In this document: positions 48,211 to 64,000 of the stretch, piece after piece
Layout of the letters: every line of letters starts with the position of its first letter
How positions within the stretch are numbered: the first letter of the stretch is position 1
NCBI GenBank assembly: GCA_016946835.1
Contig: JACVTC010000011.1
Coordinates: forward strand, 405,001 to 469,000
From: Neocallimastix lanati (nom. inval.)
Lineage: Eukaryota > Neocallimastigomycota > Neocallimastigomycetes > Neocallimastigales > Neocallimastigaceae
Direction of reading: 5' to 3'
DNA length: 64,000 nt
Made by a program: the position numbers and the translations under genes
Notes under the pieces: generated by a model
What the model was told of the DNA's origin: nothing
Databases searched by the model: none
Seen by the model: the letters and a program-made list of their open reading frames with translations, nothing else

Positions 48211-51175
48211 TTATAATTCTAAACACCATATTTCTATATTCACACATTTGAATTGATTATTACATGATAATTTTTCATTATTAAAAGTTTCACATTTATC
48301 TGAGAATCCATTTGTAAAATCATCAGAGATATACAATCCGAATCCTCTTCTATATAGTATTAAATATATAGTTAATATATATTTATACCAGAATAAATAT
48401 TTATTTTTGTAAATAAACAAGCAAAAAATATATCATAATAAAATATAATTTAATTTAAAAAATTAAAATTACCCTCCACCAAAGGCTAAATAATTTTTCT
48501 CGGATATAATAAAATATTGATTATTTCCTGTTGATGGAAAGAATCTAAAAGAACTATCATCATTAACATATTTCCATAAAAATGTTTGCCCATTACCATA
48601 GTAATGATTATCATTACGAAAATAGTCTGTTGTATAAGCTCCAAAAATATAGCCTTCTTCATCCATAATAGCAACCACTAGAGGTGATTTTTCATATACA
48701 CAGTCATACATAGTTTGTGAATTTGTTCCATGATATTCTAAATTATACAAAATTCTCCAATTACGATATTCTTTATAAACGGAAGGTGAAACGTGTGGTA
48801 ATATCTTTAATTAATAAGCATATTAAAACATACAAAAAAAATAAATTAATATTATTAAATAAATATATACATTGATAGATAAAAAGAGAAATTTAAAAAA
48901 TAAATATAATGAATTAAAAATAATAAAATAAAAATAAAAATAATAAAATAAACAAAAATGAAAAAAATAAATAAACATATACATATATAAAAATATATTA
49001 ATTTACCATATGAGCCATTTCAACAGTCAAAATTGGGTGAGCACCTTGTTCTCTACCTAAGAGATGGATTGAATATTTTGATTCATCAAATACACTCCCC
49101 ATTCTGTTTCTAATTTCTATGATTGAATTTGTTTTTTGAAGATTAGTTTTAAGGTTTTTCTTTTTTTTATCTTTATCACTATGATCCTTATAATTCTTAT
49201 CTTTAGTTTTTTCTTTGTCAAGTTTTCTATTGCTATCTTTATCTGTTTTACTGTTTTCTTTAATCTTTTCTTTATCAAGCTTTTCATTGTTATCTCTAAT
49301 TTTTTTATTGTATTCTTTATCTTTTTCTTTTACTTTATCCTTTTCTCTTTCCTTTTTCTTAGTCTTTTCTTTATCTTTTTCTTTATCTTTTTCTTTATTT
49401 TTATCCTTCTTTTTTTGTTTTTCACTTTTATTATTATATAAAGGTATTGATGACCATTCATCTTTTCTACTGTTAGCATTATTTATTGATTGATGTACAG
49501 GATTTTCAAAAAATTTAATATTATTCTTATCATTTTCTGATAAACTTCTTCTTCGTTCTATTTTTCTATTTTCAATTTCAATTATGTTACTCTTTTCAGA
49601 TAATAATAACTCTGAAGAATCTACATTTTTCATAAGATTATAACTTTTCATATCGACCAACGGCTGACTATTTCCATTCTTAAATCTAATGTCCGAATTT
49701 AATTCATCATTACTAAAATGATTTGATGATAATTCATTCAAACTTTTATTTTTTTTAATTATTTCTGAACCACAATCTCTCCTAATAAAGAATGATTTTT
49801 TCCTACTTTTATTTTCTCCATCCTTTTTATCTTTTTTATCTTTTTTTAATTGCTTTAATTCAGTTCCTGCTTCAATTGTTTCTTGCTTTACCATTGAACC
49901 TAAATAAGGTAATTTACTGATCCCAGTCATTTTCATTAGTTTTTTAAATAACAAATGATTGGATGATTCTGAATGAGTTTGATTTTCAAATTTATTTTCA
50001 TATTGATCTTGATATTTATTTATATTATGAGTTTTATCGTTATTATTACTATTATTACTATTATTATTTACATCTTTTATTTCAATTGGGAATGAATATA
50101 TTTGTTCTATTTTCATTTCTTCCTTTTTTTTTATATCAGCTCTATCTTCTTCATTATTATTTTTATTATCATAATTATTATCTTCAAATACTTCTTTTAC
50201 TGGAGAATACAGTATTGTTTTATCTTCACCATTATCATTAATAAATTGAATTGCTTCATTACCGTTTGTATTATTTTCATTATTTTCAATTACTAAATTT
50301 ATTTTATATGTTAAATTAGATTCAATTCTATTTAATAATTCCAAATTTCTTTTTCTTATATGTGAAAGAGTATTATAAAAAATGTTTCCATTATCATTAT
50401 CAGTATTGTTATTATTTGAATCGCTATCATTGATATTATTGTTATTATTTTCATTAATATTGTTATTATTATTTTCATTATCACAGTTATGTTTATCTAT
50501 ATTATTATTATCACTTTCCTTTTCACTTTCTATAGTTTTGTCATTATTGTTATTATTATTATCAATAGTAGTAGTATTGTTATTACTATTATTATTACTA
50601 TTATTATCACTATTATTATTGTTGGTGTTGATATGTACAATACTACCATAATCAAACTTATTCATTAAATTTGATATAATTTCATTTTTTGTATTTTTGA
50701 TTGTCATATATTTTTCATATATTTCTTTATCAATTTCTTCATTTACACTTTTTAAGTTGTTAATTCTCTCAGATATAGTATTATTAATTCCATTTACCAA
50801 AGCTGCAATAGTTGGAGAAAGAAATACTGATGGTGATATATTTTGTTCTGCAGCGTCAGATAAAGTTGGTGAATTAATAATATTAGAGGTAGTTAAATAT
50901 TTATTATCATTATCATTATTAGTATTAATATGTATTTTATTATTTGACTTATTATTATTATTAGAATTTGTATCTTTTGAAGTTTCAGAAGAATTTGGAA
51001 TACTTTTTATACTTTGATAATCATTTTGAAAATAATTATTGGCAAAGGTATCATTATAACTTTGAATACTTAATTTCCTACTATTTATATATGATGGAAA
51101 AGGGTTTGATTTATTAAATTTAAAATTATCATGGATTTCATTATTTTTAGGAACTGTCAAAAAAGGATTAGGCAT
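48211..51175 (-). CDS. TLDc-domain protein
   Basis: Three exons, 49007-51175, 48473-48804 and 48211-48349, join in phase to 879 residues. About 680 N-terminal residues are disordered: Asn/Ser/Asp-rich stretches, then a Lys/Asp/Glu region (roughly 575-680) built of KDKEKDKEK-type units. The C-terminal 190 residues form a TLDc domain: GREQGAHPILTVEMAHM, WRILYNLEYHGTNSQTMYD, PLVVAIMDEEGYIFGAYTTD, YYGNGQTFLWKY, FRFFPSTGNNQYFIISEKN, YLAFGGGRGFGLYISDDF, then CETFNNEKLSC and VNIEIWCLEL. This matches the known pattern (HG...Y, G.IFGA, Y.G.G..FL, G.N.YF, GGG..FGL, CETF.N..L, E.W). TLDc proteins such as OXR1 and NCOA7 act in oxidative stress tolerance and bind the V-ATPase to promote its disassembly; the same role here is inferred. 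The first intron (48805-49006) splits the domain. Confidence 0.9.
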
Positions 51176-53218
51176 TTAATATTTTCAATTTTAAAAAATA
51201 AAAAAAAATAATAATAATAATAATACTAATAATACGAAAAATATGAGCAATTATTAATACTTTTATTACTTTTGAAGTTATTTAAGAATATATAGTAATT
51301 ATTATAATCTAATAATATTTATTTAATATTCATTTTTAATTAATAATTTATTAACATTATCATCTTTTTCTTTTTTTTAAAAAAAAAAGAAAAAAAAAAA
51401 AAAAAAAGTCATCTTTAATGATATATATATAGTAGAATAATGAAAATTTTATTAAAAAAATAAAGTTTGTTCATTATAATTTATTATTCTAATTACACAA
51501 ATCCATAAATTTTTATATTTTTATTTGATAATATTTAAATAATTACTTATTTAAAACTAAAATCATATTTTTTTTTATTAAATATCACTATATACAAATA
51601 AAGTTTGAATAAATAATTTATTTTCATTAGCATAAATTTTTATATAGTAATTAAATATAATTCAAAAATGTTATTTGTTTTAAATTAATTATTTTTTTTT
51701 TTTTTTTTTCATTATTATTATTATTTTTTATATAAAACTTTTAATAAATTATAATAATAATTTAATAATTTTATTGTTATATTGTTATAAATGTTTATTA
51801 ACTATAGCATTTATAATATTTATTTAATAATAAATTTAATTTATTATATAAAAAAGATCAGATTAAATTAATATTTTTATAAACTTATTTTCTTGGTTGC
51901 AAAAATATTTACAGTCACCCAAATTATATTAATTACAAAGTTTTAATTGACTAAAAAGGATATTTATTTGAAATTAAACTTTAAAAAAAAAAAAAAAAAA
52001 AAAAAAGATAAAATATAAAAAAAATTAAAATTAAAAAAGTAAAATAGAATAAAAATAAAATAAATTATAAATAAAAAAAAAAAAAAAAGATAAAATATAA
52101 AAAAAATTAAAATTAAAAAAGTAAAATAGAATAAAAATAAAATAAATTATAAATAAACTATACTATTTATTATCATTGTTAATTATTATATTAATCATAG
52201 ATCATTCTTCTGTTCATTATATTGATATAAAAATAGTAAAGAAACGTTAAAAGTGAAAAGTGTGAACATTGGATCTCAAATCACGATGATCAAAGCATAA
52301 TTGAATTTGAATTTAATTAATGTTTTTTAGTATTAAAAGCAACATTGAGTAATTATGGACAAAAAAAAAAAGTAGTCTCATTATTTTCCTCATTTAAATT
52401 ATTTTTTAATAAAGTTAAAAAACTATATTTTTAATACATAAATTTTTAGTTGTAAAAAAAAAAAAATTTTCTTTTTCAAATGAAATAATCTTTGAATATT
52501 TCAATTTAAGTCATTAAAATTAAACTTCGTTTTTATAATATATATATATGATTAATATGATTATTCTAAAATATAAATAAAAAAAATGAAGTATTGCATT
52601 TCGGAAAGTAGTATTTAATAATGGGAAATGAAAAATAAAAAAAAAAAAAAAAAAAAAAATATTATAAGTTATATATAATTCTTGTATATAATTATATATA
52701 TAATTAAATGAAATATTTGTATTTTTTCAAATTATAATAAAGTAAATTCAAAATAATATTTTTTATATTTTTTATTATTACATATATATAATTTCAATTA
52801 TTAATTATTTTTATTTTTACCTTTTTACAATTATATAAATTAAGTTTTCTTTTCCTAAAATGAATTTATTCAGTTATATTTAATTAGAAATTAATATAAT
52901 TAAACGATAATTACATAAAATAATGTAAAATCAACCATAAATCCAATATTTTAATAATAATTATTATTTGGTATATTTTCAAGAAGTAAAAAAAATTTAG
53001 GATTATTATTATATTATAAGTATTAAAATTAATAAATAAAGAAATAAAAAAAAAAAAAAAAAAAAAAAATAGTAATAATAATATATAATATCAATAACAA
53101 TATTATAAAATATAAAAGTAAAAAGTAAAAATTCAATATATTATAAATAAGTTTAAATAAATTTTAAACTTGATATATATATATTTTTTTTAATCATTTA
53201 ATATATATTTAAAAAAAA
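51176..53218. other. Intergenic, about 2 kb
   Basis: Contains a tandem duplication of period 82 (52007-52155) and several long A runs (51983-52006, 52637-52659, 53048-53069). A short patch at about 52240-52310 is less AT-biased (GTGAAAAGTGTGAACATTGG) but gives no recognisable protein. No gene seen. Confidence 0.6.
52007..52155. repeat. 82-bp tandem duplication
   Basis: The block starting GATAAAATATAAAAAAAATT at 52007 recurs from 52089 with the same internal order (GTAAAATAGAATAAAAATAA, TAAATTATAAATAAA). The copies are essentially identical apart from poly(A) length, which suggests a recent event. Confidence 0.85.
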
Positions 53219-53402
53219 ATGGAAAAATGTACAAATATTTATTAATCACGTATTACTTTTAGTATTAATTATTTCATTAAAATTAGTACTAATAAATTCA
53301 GAGGTATAATTAAAGTATTTTAAATTTTTACATTTAATTACTGATAAAAAATTTATTTATAATAATGAACAATTAATTGAAATTTTTATTAATTGTAAAC
53401 TG

Positions 53403-53460
<58 letters not shown>

Positions 53461-53708
53461 TAAATATCAATCAAAAAATATAACAACTAAAAAAACAAAA
53501 GCACTTCAAAAAAAATATCGTAAGAATTTTGTTATTAGAATTCCAAGAACTATTTCTAAATCAGATGATCTAAAAATTTTCATAACTAAAACTACACTTC
53601 CAGCCTCTATTGAATATGAAATACCAACCCGTACCTCTGAAGAAACCACTAATTATTATTATACTTATTCTTATGATTTTATTTCATTAAGTCCAGAACC
53701 AAGAAGAG

Positions 53709-53735
<27 letters not shown>
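53219..53735 (+). pseudogene. Broken secreted-protein-like frame
   Basis: An ATG at 53219 is followed, one frame over, by a hydrophobic VLLLVLIISLKLVLINSE stretch (53250-53303) that looks like a signal peptide. The same frame meets TAA after two codons, then stays open through FLHLITDKKFIYNNEQLIEI to 53406. A 49-nt poly(A) follows. Beyond it a frame shifted by two bases runs TKALQKKYRKNFVIRIPRTI, LKIFITKTTLPASIEYEIPT and YSYDFISLSPEPRRVF before a second poly(A) at 53714. The composition (CCA, CGT, ACC codons) is coding-like. Stop, shift and missing in-frame start argue for a pseudogene, though a multi-exon gene with odd splice sites is not excluded. Family unknown. Confidence 0.45.
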
Positions 53736-53748
<13 letters not shown>

Positions 53749-53989
53749 CATTCATATATATAATAAAAAAAAAAATTATTAAATAGTTGACTATTTTCAA
53801 TAATTCTTTAATTAAAATAGAAAAATCTTTTTTTTTTTTTTAATTAAAGAATATAGAACTTTTTTTTTTATTTTAATATTGTGAAAATTAAATAAATGAA
53901 AAAAAAAAAAAAAAAGAAATAAATATTAAAATTACATTTGCAAATTTAAACTGCTAATCTGATTATGAATGAAACTTTATTTAAATTTT

Positions 53990-55140
53990 CTATTAATTTT
54001 TATTTTATATTAAAAGAAATATACCAAACATCGAAGTTCTTGACAACGGTAGGTCTAACGGCATATAAAATGATTATAGTGTAAAAATCCCTAATCACAA
54101 TAGGCATAACATTAGTAAGGAATCCCGTAAATCCCACAAATACTGCATTTCTGCCAAGAAAAAGACACAGCACATAAAAATCAATATTTAAAATCTTCTT
54201 CTTTATCATCAGGAATGTTCATTGTTTTTTTTTTTTATGAACAATTAAAGAAAAATTAATAAAAATTTCATTATCAAGTTGAATGAATTTTTACCTAAAT
54301 TTTTCAAATTTAGGAAATAAAAGTATCCATTGTGTAAAACAAGGTATGCAGTTACTTTCACCACAACAAGAACAGCATATCGAGTAGTTTTCTGATACCA
54401 ATTTGCTTCTTATATAAGGTTTCACATCAAATTTGAATTCACATTTAGTTCGGCCAATTCAAAAAAAAAATTAAAATCAAATTGAATCTTTTTGTATTTA
54501 ATTGATCTAATAATGGAAGTACTTTTATATTTTTTTGACTAAGAAGAGAATATACTTTCAGTACTGTATTAAAGAGGTAATTATATTTTTATGTATTCCA
54601 TTTTTTAAAAAAATACATCATATAAATTAAAGATAAAAATAAAATGTATATAAAAAATTAAATAAAATAACAAACAATAAAAATTAAAAAAAAAAAAAAA
54701 ATAGATTTTAATTAATCATTATAAATTTAACGTAATAAAGAATAAAAATAAGTTCAAAAGTTAAAAAAAAAAATTTCGGTGTGATGTATAATATGTGTAG
54801 TAACTTGATCATCATTTAAATATAAAATAATAAAATAAAGAAATACCATCTTTAAAATAAATAGTGTGGTTTCCTCTAAACTCTCCCCTGAAAATACAGA
54901 AAGATTCTTATTAAGAGAATTACTCTCTATAGATTCTATATGTAGGAAACTAGACTGTTAAAGTACTTGCATAATGAACATTTTCCCAGTAAAGATTTTG
55001 TATTTCTTCAGGAAGTTTATTATTATGTTTGAGTATTTTTAATCTACGTTCTTTTTTCGTCTATGAATAATGTGAAAGAGCAATACAAGAAGACTCTTTC
55101 CACTTTTTAAAGCATCGAAACATCGCCTAAGCATAAAAAC
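53990..55140 (-). mobile_element. LINE fragments, degenerate
   Basis: Read on the minus strand from 55140: CFKKWKESSCIALSHYS, then RRLKILKHNNKLPEEIQNLY WENVH, which parallels CFEKWKNSKCIISDLLRDIS ... NFYWDKDM of the + strand relic at 10440-10612. Further on, near 54460-54300, RTKCEFKFDVKPYIRSKLVS leads to CCSCCG-x9-FTQWILLFPKF, the zinc knuckle in which His became Gln and Cys became Phe. Near 54180-54000, YVLCLFLGRNAVFVGF matches the post-knuckle LQLGG block of the 36.7-kb relic. Stops and frame breaks are frequent. Confidence 0.65.
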
Positions 55141-55246
55141 TAACAATAATATTAATCCATTAATATGATGCTTACGATTACATAATATATTAATAAATAA
55201 TAAATTATATAATAGCATAATAAAGAAATACTCGATTAATTTAAGG

Positions 55247-55278
<32 letters not shown>

Positions 55279-55787
55279 ATTTATTTATTTATTTATTTAT
55301 TTATTTATTTTATTTTATTTTTTTAATTAGTGTTTATAGAATTCTTATATATATATATATAAATTTTTTTTTTTTTTTATTTTTTTTTTCATATTTTATA
55401 GTAAATAACAAATATATATATATATATATGATAATAATAAATTATTCTTAAATTATAATATTATAGTAAATATAATTATAATGATAATGATAATCACAAT
55501 AAAGAAAAAAATAAAAAAGAAAATTATATCGAGTTTACATAATATTTATATAGATTTTTAAATTATTTATATATTTTTAATTTAAATAAAAAAAATTTTC
55601 TTTTTTTATACGTTAGTATTCATTCATTCATTTTTTTTTATTTATTTTTTTTTTTTTTTTTTTTTTTGAATGGATGCAATTTAGTTTTCTATTTTTTATT
55701 TTTTTCTTATATATTAGTCTTGTTTTAATTGTTGTAATAATAGATTGAGTTGAAAGAGTTATTGATTATGCTTTTATTATTTTAATT
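55141..55787. other. Intergenic, 3' flank of the ABCA gene
   Basis: (ATT)n at 55252-55277, (TTTA)n at 55279-55310, poly(T) at 55644-55668. No coding-like frame. Confidence 0.7.
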
Positions 55788-61912
<6,125 letters not shown>

Positions 61913-63380
61913 TTTATTATTTTTATGTTTTGAAAATTCACCTCAATTAATTAAATATATATATATTTTTCCTAAAGAAATAAAATATTATATTTATAAT
62001 ATTAAATACTGTTTTATTATTATTATTATTATTATTGTTATGAATAAAATATTTTATGCTATACTATTTTAATTATTATTTAAATAGTATTCTACAAAAT
62101 GATTTTTTTAATTCATAATAATATTTTTTATTATATTTTGATATTATATTTTTTTTTTAAATTTTTATTTTACTTTTTCTTCAAAGATGAATTAACTTTT
62201 GGATAAAACATCCTTTTATACTTTTTTTTAAATTAATCATTTATATTAAAACATTAGTATTTAAAATAATTTTAAATTAAAATAAAATATATAAAATATT
62301 AATATTAATCATAATAAAAAAAATTAAATATTACTATAAATAAAGTTTTAATTAATATAATACATATTACATGGTTATATTAAGTATTTTATTAAATTAT
62401 AGTATTATAAAGTAAAAAATAAAAATATTATCTAATTCAGATTAATTAAAAGATTGTTACACTATATCATTGATATATTAATATTTAAATCCATTTAATT
62501 TTTATAGTAATTATTTTTTAAAAGAAAAAAAAATACTATAAAAAATAAATAGATTGTAATATGAGCTTATTAATTTTTCATTTTTATCTTAAAAAGTATT
62601 ACTTTACTATGAAAATTTAAAAATTAAAGAAAATCATTATTTAATTAAGGGTATTTATTATTTATAATATAACATAACTTTATTGAAACATTTTATACAT
62701 ATTATTTGTGCTATTTGTAGTATTATTTTTTTCTTAATAATAATACTAATAATATATATATATTCTTTTTTCATAATAATGGCGTTTTTAAATAAATATA
62801 TGAAACAAAAATAATTTCATATTTTTGTTAAATGGCTTGATATTTTTTGGTATTATCCTTTTTAAATTCAATAAAATATATATGTTAGAAAAAAAGTTTA
62901 ATATATAAGAATTATTCTTGTTAATAAACAAAAAATATTATATATAATATTTTACGTATAAATACAATCACAAATATTATAAATCTATAAGATATATCAT
63001 TTATTATATAATTTGGCATATAATATGAATAGAATAAAATGTGATATAAGTATTTATTTTCATAAACATTATTTAATATAATATATATTAAATACAATAA
63101 TTTATTAATATATAGAGTTTATTAAATTATTGTCATATTATGGGAAAAAAAAAAAAAAATTTAGTTTTATAGGATACTCATGTATTGGAATAAAAGAATA
63201 TTAATTTTTTTTTTCCTTTTTTCTTTTTTAATTCACTGCCTTTTATTGTATAAGTTTTTTTTTTTTTTTTTTATTAATAATGTTTGTATAAAATGAAAAT
63301 AATAGAAAAGTCTCGAATAGTCTTTTATTAATTAATTCATAATTTTTAAAAAAAATTAATATTACTTTTATATGTTAGTT

Positions 63381-63435
<55 letters not shown>

Positions 63436-64000
63436 GATTATGCCACAAACTTAGTGAAACTGTTGAGGAAAAAAATGATGAAAGTAGACAAAGAAAGCAT
63501 TATTTAATTTAATATATAATTATTTATGTTTATATAGCATCGTAATAAAAAATTTTATTATTTATTGATTAAATATTTAAAAAATGATAATAATAATAAT
63601 AATAGTAGTAGTAGTAGTAGTAGTAGTAATAAAATATAATTTATTGATATAAATATTTAAGTTTATGTTTTTTAAATTATAAAACTTTAAAAATATTTAA
63701 TATTTAATAATTAAAAAAAAATGGTCATATTTTATTAATAAAAATTATTTAATAATTCAACAATTTATTGGATTATTTTTTAATTAATCTTTTATTAAAT
63801 ATAATTTATGTATTTTTCATTATAAATTATTTACCATATTTTTTTAAAAAAAAAATAATCATTTATTAACAAGAACAATATCTTTAATATAGTTTAATTT
63901 AGTAACATTATAAAATCATATATTTAACATATTTTAATTAATACTTTTTTCAAATTCTTTTATTAAATTTATGATCTTATATATTATGTTTTATTATTAA
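61913..64000. other. Intergenic, right end of the window
   Basis: AT-rich, with (ATT)n near 62016-62037, (AAT)n at 63384-63435 and (AGT)n at 63604-63630. Apart from one short open frame (63372-63512) nothing coding-like is seen. The left part should contain the ABCA promoter. Confidence 0.65.
63372..63512 (+). CDS. Short Asn-rich open frame, doubtful
   Basis: ATG at 63372 opens 46 codons: MLVI, about 16 Asn from the (AAT)n tract, then GLCHKLSETVEEKNDESRQR and KHYLI before TAA. The part after the repeat uses GGA, TGC, CAC, GAG and AGA codons, unlike the surrounding pure AT sequence, which is why it is listed. It could be an exon of a gene continuing past the window, a relic, or chance. No homologue is recognised. 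Confidence 0.25.

Noticed and set aside
52230-52320. Patch with slightly higher G+C and LKVKSVNIGSQITMIKA frame
   Set aside because: Too short, stops on both sides, no match to the LINE blocks or any family I recognise.

Overview
This is a eukaryotic chromosomal window of extreme A+T content. Genes are split by short AT-rich introns with GTAAGT-like donors and (T)AG acceptors, and proteins are loaded with Asn homopolymers. A Zn2Cys6 transcription factor with a PAS domain, a signal-peptide/membrane/SH3 protein and a GLFG nucleoporin point to a fungus. The very high A+T, the long (AAT)n and poly(A) tracts and the style of LINE relics fit an anaerobic gut fungus (Neocallimastigomycota). The lineage is an inference. 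Dictyostelium-like compositions were considered, but the Zn2Cys6-PAS regulator argues against them.

Layout. 1-2455 is empty AT-rich sequence. Two + strand genes follow: a secreted/single-pass membrane SH3 protein (2456-4931) and an alpha/beta hydrolase (6851-8578). A decayed LINE-type reverse transcriptase lies at 9480-11520, with an unexplained GC-richer island at 11990-12360. All other intact genes are on the - strand: Zn2Cys6/AT-hook/PAS regulator (13929-17554), long coiled-coil protein possibly related to CCDC138 (27281-33190), PIG-L/GPI12 deacetylase (34225-35584), Nup54/Nup57 nucleoporin (37784-39927), CaMK-type kinase (41649-44783), TLDc-domain protein (48211-51175) and a full-length ABCA transporter (55788-61912). 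Between 17555 and 27280 is a gene desert of about 9.7 kb, holding only a rhomboid-like exon relic, two strong hairpins and simple repeats. Two more LINE 3' relics lie at 36440-37030 and 53990-55140 (- strand), and a broken secreted-protein-like frame at 53219-53735 (+).

The nine gene models were assembled by hand. For each one, all intron phases reconcile and the summed exons give an uninterrupted frame. They have no transcript support. The genes are not an operon or a pathway cluster; they are ordinary cell-biology genes (GPI anchor synthesis, nuclear pore, Ca2+-type signalling, lipid-type ABC transport, transcription, possibly the flagellar base) separated by repeat-rich DNA.

The most noteworthy items are the 18-exon coiled-coil gene, with a 17-nt microexon and an 11-residue (33-bp) tandem repeat; the roughly 670-bp (ATT)n tract inside the ABCA intron, with 30-bp higher-order periodicity; poly(A) expansions placed inside reverse transcriptase codons; recurrent A(n)(TA)n compound tracts; and foldback elements at 25340-25411, 26276-26314 and 45781-45906. 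I found no clear new multi-gene system.
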